64,000 bases of DNA from Draconibacterium aestuarii (GTDB lineage: Bacteria > Bacteroidota > Bacteroidia > Bacteroidales > Prolixibacteraceae). Position numbers and translations under genes: made by a program. Below are positions 44,251 through 51,652 of this stretch, in pieces; position 1 is the stretch's first letter; every line of letters begins with the position of its first letter. Under the pieces are notes generated by a model, which saw only the letters and a program-made list of their open reading frames with translations, made no database searches and had not been told where the DNA came from. The stretch lies in NCBI GenBank assembly GCA_026671195.1, contig JAPOHD010000009.1:51721-115720 (forward strand), read 5' to 3'.

Positions 44251-45519
44251 ATGAATCAACCATTAGCAGAACGCCTTCGCCCCAAAACGCTCGACGATTA
44301 CATTGGGCAGGAACACCTTGTGGGTAAAAATGCCGTTTTGCGAAAAATGATTGAATCGGGAAACATCTCATCACTGATTTTATGGGGGCCGCCGGGAGTT
44401 GGAAAAACCACACTTGCAAAAATTATTGCCAACACTTTAGAACGCCCGTTTTTTATTTTAAGTGCCATAAACTCGGGCGTTAAAGACATTCGAGATGTAA
44501 TTGATAAAGCAAAAAAACAACAGTTTTTTAATCGACCCAATCCCATATTGTTTATCGACGAGATACATCGGTTTAGTAAATCGCAGCAAGATTCGCTGCT
44601 GGGAGCCGTTGAAGACGGAACAATTACGCTGATTGGCGCCACCACCGAAAATCCTTCGTTCGAAGTTATTTCGCCACTGCTCTCGCGCTGCCAGGTGTAT
44701 ATTTTGCAACATCTCGATAAAGAAGCGCTGCTGAAAATTATAAAGCTGGCCACAAAAAAAGATACCCTTTTAAAACAAAAGAAAATCACACTGCGCGAAG
44801 ACAACGCCATTTTACGTTTTTCGGGAGGCGATGCACGCAAGTTGCTTAATGTTTTGGAATTGGTTGTGGTTGGCGAGGAAAGCGATAAAATTGTAATTAC
44901 CAATAAAAAAGTAACCGACCGTTTACAGAAAAACCTGGCCATTTACGACAAAAAAGGCGAAATGCATTACGACATTATTTCGGCTTTTATTAAAAGTATC
45001 CGTGGCGGCGATCCGGATGCAGCGGTTTACTGGCTTGCCCGAATGATTGAAGGTGGAGAAGATGTAAAATTTATTGCCCGACGTTTGCTGATTTTAGCTG
45101 CCGAAGATGTTGGATTAGCCAATCCAAACGCACTTTTGCTGGCACAAAGTACTTTCGATGCAGTGCATAAAATTGGGTACCCGGAAGCACGAATAATTCT
45201 GTCGGAATGTGTCATTTATTTAGCTACTTCACCGAAGAGTAACTCGGCGTACGCAGCCATTAACGATGCCATTGCCTTGGTAAAACAAACCGGCGATTTG
45301 CCTGTTCCGCTGCACATCAGAAATGCGCCAACCAAACTGATGAAGGAAATTGGTTATGGCAAAGACTATAAATATGCACACGGTTACGAGGGCAATTTTG
45401 TAGAACAGGATTTTTTGCCACAGGAAATAAAAAAACAACGCATTTATCAACCACAACAAAATGCTACAGAACTAAAAATTCTGGAACGCCTGAAAAAATG
45501 GTGGGGAGATCGTTTTTAG
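44251..45519 (+). CDS. rarA: Replication-associated recombination protein A (AAA+ ATPase)
   Basis: Clamp-loader-like AAA+ ATPase (RarA/MgsA/WRNIP1) acting at stalled replication forks. The 422-aa protein is full length: N-terminal PLAERLRPKTLDDYIGQEHL, Walker A WGPPGVGKTT (45-54), Walker B ILFIDEIHRFSK (99-110), sensor 1 GATTENPSFEV, and arginine-finger region SPLLSRCQVY. The C-terminal tetramerisation part includes DPDAAVYWLARMIEGGED and RRLLILAAEDVGLANP. Its codon use is somewhat more GC-rich than that of nearby genes. Confidence 0.96.
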   Translation: MNQPLAERLRPKTLDDYIGQEHLVGKNAVLRKMIESGNISSLILWGPPGVGKTTLAKIIANTLERPFFILSAINSGVKDIRDVIDKAKKQQFFNRPNPILFIDEIHRFSKSQQDSLLGAVEDGTITLIGATTENPSFEVISPLLSRCQVYILQHLDKEALLKIIKLATKKDTLLKQKKITLREDNAILRFSGGDARKLLNVLELVVVGEESDKIVITNKKVTDRLQKNLAIYDKKGEMHYDIISAFIKSIRGGDPDAAVYWLARMIEGGEDVKFIARRLLILAAEDVGLANPNALLLAQSTFDAVHKIGYPEARIILSECVIYLATSPKSNSAYAAINDAIALVKQTGDLPVPLHIRNAPTKLMKEIGYGKDYKYAHGYEGNFVEQDFLPQEIKKQRIYQPQQNATELKILERLKKWWGDRF

Positions 45520-45546
45520 TATTCAGTCGCGGTTGGCTGCACAATC

Positions 45547-45575
45547 TGTCATTTCGAAGCGGAAGCGAGAAATCT
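45547..45575. repeat. Family-A repeat half-site (TGTCATTTCGA...GAGAAATCT)
   Basis: TGTCATTTCGAAGCGGAAGC then GAGAAATCT. It matches one arm of the complete palindrome at 47286-47363 on the other side of the insertion sequence. No opposing arm is visible here. Confidence 0.5.
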
Positions 45576-45772
45576 GTTTCATTAAATGAGCAGGGGATTT
45601 TCAGCAGTAGCCGGCTTTCATAAAAATCTGGTAAATCTTATTGATCGGTTTAGCAGATTTTTAGTTGACACCTTCTCTGCATTTTTATTTCGGTTGATTT
45701 TTGAGGGTAAAATTGATTTTTATGGCATTGGTTTTCATAGTCCAGGGATTTTTAGATGGTGATATGTATTTC

Positions 45773-47125
45773 TTAAGCAGCCTGTTTTTCCAGCATCATT
45801 TTTTGAGCTATTCTGACGGCGTTAGCAGTGTGTACCCCAAAAAAGATCCACAGCTCCTCATTTAATTGAGTCATCGCTCTTATCTTTTTTAAACCGTAGT
45901 GTTCCTTTTCTGTTCCAAAACTTCCTTCCATTCGCGTTGCCCTTTCCTTTCGAAGAACTGAATGAAGTATTTTTCGGTGGTCTTCATGTTTGCCTGGCCT
46001 GCCTTTTCGTTTAAAGCCATGAGTAATGTTTTCTTTTTTGCAGTAGGTGCGGTTGGCATTGGTAGCATATATATCATCGCCCGAAAGGTGTGTTAGTTTA
46101 CCAACCAGCTGACGAGCGTAACGGACAGATTGTTTAAGCCTTATACCTTCATGAAAAGCACTGAAACTAATGTGCTCGATAAAGTTGATCCCTCCAAACT
46201 GGATCATGTTTACCTTGGCTCCAAATTCAACAGGTTTAACTTCTTTGCCCCTCACAATTGGCCTGATATAAGATTTTGAAAGGCTAACGATGCGGTCGGG
46301 TACACTTTTGTCTGTCTCAAAAATCTCTTGTTGCTGAGACAGAACCGTGGTGATTGTTTTGATTTGGCGATAATACCTGGCTGGCATAATAAACTCATCA
46401 GGATGTTTTCGCTGGATTTCTTCCAGCAAAAACAATAATTTATTAAGTAAGTGTAGTAAACTCCGGGTTAGTACCCTGCGCTCTTTCTTGGATTTTCTAC
46501 GCTTTCGGCTATAGTAACTATATCTTTCTTTTTGCTTGAGATATTTGGTTCGGGGCGTGCGGATCTTTAAATACTTACAGCTTAATTTCAATTGACCGTA
46601 ACACCAATCTACACTTTCCCACAGTAGTTTTACATTGGTTGGATAACGCATCGAGGTTTCGTAACAAGTTGCATCGGTAAGCATAATGTTGGGATGCTCA
46701 ATAAATGGCTTCCAGTATTTTGCAAATATCTTTTGGGCTTCACTAATGGATAACCGCGATGACAGGTAGGTACGTATCTGGCTGACAATTTTATAATTGG
46801 AAAGCCTGTCCCCCTGTAACCAAATGTCGCAAAAGAGTTGAAAGTGGATGTTTCCGTTTAAATGCTCAATTAACTTACGGTCTGAGCAGCCTACATAAGA
46901 CTTTAGAAACATCAATGCAATCATTCCTTTGGGACTAAAAAAACGGGAGGGGCCTTTCTTATTTTCCTTGATTTTGAAATAGCCAACCAAATCATCCCAG
47001 GGGATGGCAACATAAAGTTTACCGATTCCTGAAGCTAAAAATGATTTCCAGTAAAGAGAAAATTCCTGACGAGGAGAATTGAAGTTAATTTCAAAAGGAG
47101 TTTCATAAATTCTTTGTACTTTCAC
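45773..47125 (-). CDS. IS5/IS1182-like DDE transposase, intact
   Basis: A 450-aa transposase. The N-terminal DUF772-type DNA-binding region contains FSPKGMIALMFLKSYVG and RKLIEHLNGNIHFQLFC. The DDE domain has the first Asp in MLTDATCYETSM, the second in LSGDDIYATNANRTYC and the Glu in RMEGSFGTEKEHYGL. A Lys/Arg-rich insertion (YYSRKRRKSKKERR) lies between the first two. There is no frameshift or stop, so it may be active. It is the only transposase seen in the window. Confidence 0.9.
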   Translation of the reverse strand: MKVQRIYETPFEINFNSPRQEFSLYWKSFLASGIGKLYVAIPWDDLVGYFKIKENKKGPSRFFSPKGMIALMFLKSYVGCSDRKLIEHLNGNIHFQLFCDIWLQGDRLSNYKIVSQIRTYLSSRLSISEAQKIFAKYWKPFIEHPNIMLTDATCYETSMRYPTNVKLLWESVDWCYGQLKLSCKYLKIRTPRTKYLKQKERYSYYSRKRRKSKKERRVLTRSLLHLLNKLLFLLEEIQRKHPDEFIMPARYYRQIKTITTVLSQQQEIFETDKSVPDRIVSLSKSYIRPIVRGKEVKPVEFGAKVNMIQFGGINFIEHISFSAFHEGIRLKQSVRYARQLVGKLTHLSGDDIYATNANRTYCKKENITHGFKRKGRPGKHEDHRKILHSVLRKERATRMEGSFGTEKEHYGLKKIRAMTQLNEELWIFFGVHTANAVRIAQKMMLEKQAA

Positions 47126-47146
47126 AACTAAGGATTTTGAAAATTA

Positions 47147-47180
47147 CCCCGATTTTTGGTGGTTCAGACCTTTTTCGGGG
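47147..47180. other. Hairpin just upstream of the transposase start
   Basis: CCCCGA and TCGGGG pair over 6 bp, with an inner GGT/ACC pairing and a following T-rich TTTTTCTT on the plus strand. It lies 21 bp upstream of the transposase ATG, in the position where insertion elements often place a structure that blocks translation of read-through transcripts coming from outside. Confidence 0.45.
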
Positions 47181-47190
47181 TTTTTCTTAA

Positions 47191-47236
47191 AAGTAACAAA
47201 ACCTATCGACTTAATTGTCAATAGGTTTTGTTACTT
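47191..47236 (-). terminator. Long perfect hairpin, probable terminator of the isomerase-like gene
   Basis: Arms AAGTAACAAAACCTAT and ATAGGTTTTGTTACTT are perfect 16-bp inverted repeats, with further GAC/GTC pairing in the loop. On the minus strand it follows the isomerase stop (47385) after the family-A palindrome and ends in TTACTTTTAAG. The stem is AT-rich, so strength is uncertain; it may also work bidirectionally. Confidence 0.55.
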
Positions 47237-47285
47237 ATGAACATCCCGAGCAGGTTAGAATCCAGTCACGATAAGCAGCACTATC

Positions 47286-47363
47286 TGTCATTTCAAGCGA
47301 GAAACAAGGGAGAAATCTATCGCTTATCAAACAGATTTCTCCTCCTGCGTTGTCGAAATGACA
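47286..47363. repeat. Family-A palindromic intergenic repeat, complete copy
   Basis: Left arm TGTCATTTCAAGCGAGA... ending GAGAAATCT; right arm AGATTTCTCC... ending TCGAAATGACA. The outer ~9 bp and inner ~8 bp pair. Degenerate relatives occur at 45547-45575, 48530-48557 and 50244-50274. This looks like a REP-type element of Bacteroidota genomes. Confidence 0.6.
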
Positions 47364-47384
47364 TGAAACAAATAGCTAAAACTT

Positions 47385-48368
47385 TTAGCTCAAAATATTC
47401 TTACAATATTCCACACACTTTACTATTTCAGTTTGTGCATCGGAACCTGCCGGTATTTCATATTCCAGCTCAATATCGCAGAAAAAAGGATATTTATTCT
47501 TTTTAATCAAGCCTAAAATATCAGCGAGTGGTGTTTCTCCTTCGCCCCAGGGACGGTTTGTATTTGCAGGATCGGCATTTTTGCCGGTTTTATCTTTTAG
47601 GTGAATGCTGTAAATGCGGTCGTGTAAACGTTCGATCAACTCATTCGGATGCTTGCCGGTCGATCCAAAATAGTGGCCCACATCAAGGTTCAATTTATTG
47701 GCGGGTGAATGGGCTAAAAATGAGTCGAAACTAAATCCTGGCTCTCCAGGTTGCGCGTGATTGTGGTAAGCAGCAATCATTCCGTGTTTCTCGGCAAATT
47801 TTCCCAGCTTACGACAGGCTTCGTCGCCAATTTCGTTGGTAACCGCTCCGGCTCCCAACACCTTGGCAGCTTTAAAGGCATAATCAATTTCCTCGTCGCT
47901 CCAGTTGGCAGGTGCAAATTTTACCGTATGTATATTTATGCCTGCCGCATCAAATAGTTTCTTTAACTCTTTGTATTTCGCCAGGTTGTTGTTCACACGC
48001 CACTCTTTTTGATTGGCAATGGCTTCTTCGCGTGCTTTTTGTAGTTTTTCTTTTTCTTCTTCACTCAATTCAACGCCGCGTGGCGGACGCTGCGGACCTG
48101 CCGGAATACCGGCAAATTCTTCGGCCACAGGTCCCATTAACTCCAGCGAGGTAATGTTGCCTTGTTTGCAGTAATTGATAATGTCTTGTGCAGTGCTTGG
48201 CATGCTACGCCAGCTATAGGTAATTACACCAATGGGCACTCCGCCAAAGGTTGAACCGGTATCGCCCGAACAGCTAAACGCCATAGGAGCAAACGCAAGT
48301 GCAGTTGATGCCGCTGCAGTTGTTCGAATAAAATTTCTACGTGAGACAGAATGATTGTTTTTGTCCAT
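47385..48368 (-). CDS. Tat-exported sugar phosphate isomerase/epimerase-like TIM-barrel protein
   Basis: A 327-aa AP-endonuclease-2/xylose-isomerase-like barrel. The N-terminus is a Tat signal (SRRNFIRTTAAAS, Arg10-Arg11) with a possible lipobox-like Cys in MAFSC. Metal-site motifs of the superfamily are visible: TSLELMG, AAYHNHAQPGEPG, NLDVGHYFGSTGK, YSIHLKDK and FFCDIELE. The Lys/Glu-rich insertion SEEEKEKLQKAREEA precedes IHTVKFAPANW. Members act as sugar isomerases, epimerases or 3-keto-sugar-related enzymes, so the substrate is unknown. It is unlinked to the PUL. Confidence 0.82.
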   Translation of the reverse strand: MDKNNHSVSRRNFIRTTAAASTALAFAPMAFSCSGDTGSTFGGVPIGVITYSWRSMPSTAQDIINYCKQGNITSLELMGPVAEEFAGIPAGPQRPPRGVELSEEEKEKLQKAREEAIANQKEWRVNNNLAKYKELKKLFDAAGINIHTVKFAPANWSDEEIDYAFKAAKVLGAGAVTNEIGDEACRKLGKFAEKHGMIAAYHNHAQPGEPGFSFDSFLAHSPANKLNLDVGHYFGSTGKHPNELIERLHDRIYSIHLKDKTGKNADPANTNRPWGEGETPLADILGLIKKNKYPFFCDIELEYEIPAGSDAQTEIVKCVEYCKNILS

Positions 48369-48708
48369 GATCTATTAAATTTATTGATTTAAGTTGGTTA
48401 AAAATAGCAGAATAAATTGGAACGGGGAAATGGCACTACCATTACAAGAATGGATCCGATCAAATTTCTGGTGGAGCAAACATTTTTCCTAATCAATATT
48501 TGCCGTAATTACAAATTTACCTGATGGTTGGATTTTTCTCGCTGCGCTGCGACCTCCTTTTTTTTTCAGCAAAACAAAGTGGGCCCCCTATCGATTAGCA
48601 AATAATTTATCATTCTTAAATTGTATTTTAGGTAAATCAGGAATTTGTTCTACTTTATCTGACTTTTATCCGGCAATGCAACGCCACCAAAATATGTACA
48701 AAAATCGT
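48369..48708. other. 340-bp intergenic region with degenerate family-A repeat
   Basis: No open frame of interest. The stretch 48530-48557 read on the minus strand (GGTCGCAGCGCAGCGAGAAA) resembles the GCGCAGCGAGAAATCT part of the family-A repeat. Two T/A homopolymer runs are present. Otherwise nothing seen. Confidence 0.45.
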
Positions 48709-49995
48709 TTAATCATCGATGGCCTGTCCCACCAACTGGCGAAACTTCCAACCGGTTTCGTCAGAGCTGATATCCTGTGTTTGTTTCATAATAATACCGA
48801 TGGTATTTTCCACCGGATCGGCAAAATACTGGGTATTAAAATAACCGCCCCAGCTAAACGTTCCGGCGCTGCCTTGTCCGCCCATATCTTCGCCCTTCTG
48901 GTTAATTACCTGAAAAGCCAGGCCAAAATGGGCATCGTCGCCTTCCCAAATTGTGCCAATCTGGTTGGCCAACATCATTTTAACAGTTGTGCGGCTGAGA
49001 ATTCGTACCCCATTCAATTCTCCATTATTCAAATACATCTGTAAAAAAGTAGCATAATCTTTTGCCGTACTCGAAAGCCCTGCGCCACCCGAAAAGAATC
49101 TTCTGGCTCCTTTTCGTGGATAATCGGGATCGTAAAAAGTAGTCGGAAATTTTACCCATTTGTCTTCCTTTTTTGTTTGAACGGAAACCAATCTGTCTTG
49201 TTTTGATTCGGGTAAATAAAACCAGGTATCGGTCATTCCAAGTGGATCCAGAATTCGTGTTCTGAAAAACTCATCCAAAGGCAAACCCGACATGATTTCG
49301 ATAAAATAACCCAATACATCGAGACCTTCACTGTAAGTAAATTTTTCACCCGGATTGTGATGCAGAGGAAGTTTGGCCAGTTTTTTTACACTTTCTTCAA
49401 TACTTATATTTTCGGTAGTAAACAGATCCGTTACGCCGGCATCCTGGTATATTTTTTTGAAACGTTTGTCGGAATCGATTATTCCATACCCCACCCCTGA
49501 AGTATGCGACAAAAGGTGACGAATGCTTATTGGAGTCGAGGCGGGAGTAGTGGTGTAAGTTCCATCGGCATATAAACTATCGAGTACCTGTTCGTTTTTG
49601 AATTCAGGTATGTACTTTGAAATGGGATCGTCGAGGCGGAATTTTCCTTCTTCCCACAACATCATAACAGCCGTTGAAGTAATGGCTTTTGTTTGCGAGG
49701 CAATACGGAAAATGTCATCGCGTTGTAAGGCTCTCCCCGTTTCATTATCGGCCATTCCATAGGCCTTGTACAACACAATTTTTCCTTCGCGGGCCACAAG
49801 CGCCACAACACCGAGAACTTGCGATTTCTCAACGGCTTCGCGGCACATGCGTTCTATTCTTCCCAGTCGTTCTTCCGACATACCAACACTGGCGGCGGCG
49901 GCTTCGGTAAGCACCGGCGATGTTTGTATTGATTTTGTTTGGGCAAAAACGGCAAGTGTACAAAAAGTAAAAAGGAAGGCTATAAAATTTCTCAT
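48709..49995 (-). CDS. Exported serine beta-lactamase-family (class C-like) hydrolase
   Basis: A 428-aa protein of the beta-lactamase/penicillin-binding/EstB superfamily. The signal peptide ends AVFAQ. Catalytic Ser100-x-x-Lys103 is in RIASQTKAIT, and Tyr221 in KFTYSEGLDVLGY is the second motif. HLLSHTSGVGYG and GSAGTFSWGGYFNTQYF complete the family pattern. Such proteins act as esterases or D-amino-acid peptidases far more often than as antibiotic resistance enzymes, and nothing here indicates resistance. A TATCTTTG promoter element lies upstream. Confidence 0.87.
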   Translation of the reverse strand: MRNFIAFLFTFCTLAVFAQTKSIQTSPVLTEAAAASVGMSEERLGRIERMCREAVEKSQVLGVVALVAREGKIVLYKAYGMADNETGRALQRDDIFRIASQTKAITSTAVMMLWEEGKFRLDDPISKYIPEFKNEQVLDSLYADGTYTTTPASTPISIRHLLSHTSGVGYGIIDSDKRFKKIYQDAGVTDLFTTENISIEESVKKLAKLPLHHNPGEKFTYSEGLDVLGYFIEIMSGLPLDEFFRTRILDPLGMTDTWFYLPESKQDRLVSVQTKKEDKWVKFPTTFYDPDYPRKGARRFFSGGAGLSSTAKDYATFLQMYLNNGELNGVRILSRTTVKMMLANQIGTIWEGDDAHFGLAFQVINQKGEDMGGQGSAGTFSWGGYFNTQYFADPVENTIGIIMKQTQDISSDETGWKFRQLVGQAIDD

Positions 49996-50038
49996 TTCAG
50001 AAGTAATTTTGTTATGTTGATTTCATTTTTGAGCGTAC

Positions 50039-50046
50039 CAAAGATA
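50039..50046 (-). promoter_or_regulatory. -7 promoter element TATCTTTG of the beta-lactamase-like gene
   Basis: A perfect TATCTTTG on the minus strand, 43 bp upstream of the ATG. Sequence 18-25 bp further upstream (GAATTTCGAATT region) has no exact TTTG. Confidence 0.5.
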
Positions 50047-50243
50047 GTAATTCGAAATTCAATTTTTACCTCAAAAGTATTCCAATTACTATTTTGAATG
50101 AGGAGTATGTAGCCGACGAAATGAGTTGTTATGAAAAAGATTCGCTGCCTTTTGGCAGACAGGTTTCACTTCATTACATTTCGTTGCCAATTACAGATTT
50201 CATAAAAGCATTCAACATAAACAAACTACAAAAATCGCCTTTA

Positions 50244-50274
50244 CATATCATTTCGACGAAGAATGAGGAGAAAT
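50244..50274. repeat. Family-A repeat, degenerate copy
   Basis: ATCATTTCGACGAAGAATGA followed by GGAGAAATCT. A loosely matching opposite arm (CAGATTGTTCTCCGTCGG) follows. Related to 47286-47363. Confidence 0.45.
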
Positions 50275-50362
50275 CTTAAACTCAAACAGATTGTTCTCCG
50301 TCGGTTAACAGAATCTTTCAAATTTTACCCCGACACTACTGATTTTAAATGTAAAACTGAAA

Positions 50363-50395
50363 CAAAAAAACCCACCCCTAAAGGATAGGTTTTTG
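50363..50395 (-). terminator. Rho-independent terminator of the PepSY-associated gene
   Basis: On the minus strand AAAAACCTATCC, TTTA loop, GGGGTGGGTTTTT pair with one bulge, followed by a seven-T run. It lies about 45 bp after the stop at 50441. Confidence 0.7.
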
Positions 50396-50440
50396 TGTAT
50401 CATTTATGCAATAATCTTTTGACGTTGAATTTTCCCCCGA

Positions 50441-50962
50441 CTAAAGGGAAAAGATAATAACAGTAAGTACAACTCCGGCTCCGGTTAAATAAAGGCCTCG
50501 TTTAAAAATAATTGTTTTCGATTTAAACATCCAAAAAGATGAAACAGCTAAAAACAACAGAAGCAAGGCATAAACTAAGGCAACATAATGCATTACGTTA
50601 CTGCTCGCTATTTTATGAAAACCATTTAATTTATTTAAAAATGCAGGAAGTTCCTTTGCAGTATATTTCACTTCCCCGGTGGCCGGGTTGTAGCTTCCGT
50701 TATTAAAATGAATCTTATCGTCTGCTTCATCCACAACTTTAAAACCTTTCATACGCAATGCTGCACCAAGTTCTGTCGATTTTAAATTGGGCGCCACTAC
50801 CCTTTCAATGTTCTTTTCACTTTTTAAAAAATCGGTATCGCGGTACAAAAGAAGTATACCACTTAAACCGTAAATAATTGTAATTCCAATTACAAAAAAA
50901 CCAATATCGCGATGCAACGAACGCATGGTATAACGCCTTTTTCTTTCTCTTTTTCTCTCCAT
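50441..50962 (-). CDS. PepSY-associated transmembrane protein
   Basis: A 173-aa inner-membrane protein started at the Met at 50962 (MERKRERKRR); an upstream ATG at 50989 is possible. The layout matches short PepSY-TM proteins: basic N-terminus, helix 1 (DIGFFVIGITIIYGLSGILL), a periplasmic PepSY-like domain (ELGAALRMKGFKVVDEADDK), helix 2 (VALVYALLLLFLAVSSFWMF) and helix 3 at the C-terminus. Relatives often sit with iron or redox genes, but no such neighbour is seen here. Function unknown. Confidence 0.75.
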   Translation of the reverse strand: MERKRERKRRYTMRSLHRDIGFFVIGITIIYGLSGILLLYRDTDFLKSEKNIERVVAPNLKSTELGAALRMKGFKVVDEADDKIHFNNGSYNPATGEVKYTAKELPAFLNKLNGFHKIASSNVMHYVALVYALLLLFLAVSSFWMFKSKTIIFKRGLYLTGAGVVLTVIIFSL

Positions 50963-51177
50963 AATCAATCTGTTTTCTTTAATAACCAATAAAATAATTG
51001 TTCAAATTTTGTTTTCTCTGCTTTCTCCAGACAGGCTCACTTGGTACTTCCCAGCACTCTGAAAGCTGAAAATTTCGAATGAAAGTTATCTGACCCATTA
51101 AAATCCGGAAGGTTTAATTTTGGTATCTGATTCTTCCTTTCTTTTAACAGAATGTCTTCTATCAGTTATCAATTAAA

Positions 51178-51264
51178 CGTCACACATTAACTTGTTTCAG
51201 GGGCTTCTTTCAAATTGCCTGATTTTCACCAATTGAAAGATGCTGAAACGAGTTCAGCATAACG
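51178..51264. repeat. Family-B palindromic intergenic repeat
   Basis: AACTTGTTTCAG...CTTTCA on the left is the imperfect inverse of TGAAAGATGCTGAAACGAGTT on the right (cited core GCTGAAACGAGTTCAGC, itself a 7-bp stem with a 5-nt loop at 51241-51259). The same core as at 36236-36306. Confidence 0.55.
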
Positions 51265-51533
51265 CATAAAGCTTTACATGACAAAAAGCGGCTGTTCAAT
51301 TTTGTAATGGTTGTCAAGGAAATTGGATCGATTTCCAGGTTAAATTATGTTATAAATTATTACAAAAAGTGTAATGGTTGCTTATCATTCCAATCAGGAA
51401 TCCGGATACAAACTGCGCCTCAATTTCAAATACAGCAAGCCTGCTGCTTGTTTTTGTCCCATTCGAACACTCCTGGCGGGCAGAACACCAGGTGTAATTA
51501 TGACTATCGACCAGCAGTTACAAAGCGTCTTCA

Positions 51534-51565
51534 TCTTGGAGAATCGATTATATAAATTATTTTTG
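51534..51565 (+). promoter_or_regulatory. Putative promoter of the mrp operon
   Basis: CTTG (51534-51537) and TATTTTTG (51558-51565) lie 20 bp apart, matching the Bacteroidetes -33/-7 layout. mrpA starts 87 bp downstream. Confidence 0.45.
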
Positions 51566-51652
51566 CAATCTGTTAAGGTTCTAATTGATTTTTTGACATA
51601 TTTTTACCTCAAACCGATTGAACATCTATTTAGTAAACAAGTTATACAGTAA

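Larger units (their letters stand above)
45700..47190 (-). mobile_element. IS5/IS1182-like insertion sequence (ends approximate)
   Basis: A single-ORF insertion element of about 1.45 kb containing one intact DDE transposase. The ends are not resolved. GAGGGTAAAATTGA near 45712 and, inverted, CGGGGTAATTTTCA near 47150 share GGGTAA and could be degenerate terminal repeats, but this is weak, and no target-site duplication was identified. The flanking sequence on both sides carries family-A palindromic repeats. Confidence 0.6.
49996..50440. other. 445-bp intergenic region with promoter, repeat and terminator
   Basis: It contains the promoter of the beta-lactamase-like gene, a degenerate family-A repeat and the terminator of the PepSY-associated gene, listed separately. 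The rest, including a small TGCCTTTTGGCA hairpin near 50150, has no recognised gene. Confidence 0.5.
50963..51652. other. 690-bp intergenic region upstream of the mrp operon
   Basis: The largest gene-free stretch in the window. It holds a family-B palindromic repeat (51178-51264) and the probable mrp promoter (51534-51565). Open frames between 51307 and 51652 have a composition unlike the neighbouring proteins and no recognisable motifs. Divergent promoters are expected. Confidence 0.5.

Noticed and set aside
44298..44942. Long minus-strand open frame antisense to rarA
   Set aside because: It lies entirely within the well-conserved rarA coding sequence and is explained by that gene's codon use.
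45700..47190. Exact terminal inverted repeats of the insertion sequence
   Set aside because: Only GGGTAA plus a few scattered bases match between the ends, which is too weak to fix the boundaries.
48709..49995. Antibiotic-resistance beta-lactamase
   Set aside because: The family pattern is that of general serine hydrolases/esterases with Tyr-Ser-Glu as the second motif; the context gives no sign of resistance.
51307..51652. Overlapping plus-strand open frames before mrpA
   Set aside because: Two frames overlap each other, lack motifs and cover the probable mrp promoter, so the region is treated as a leader.
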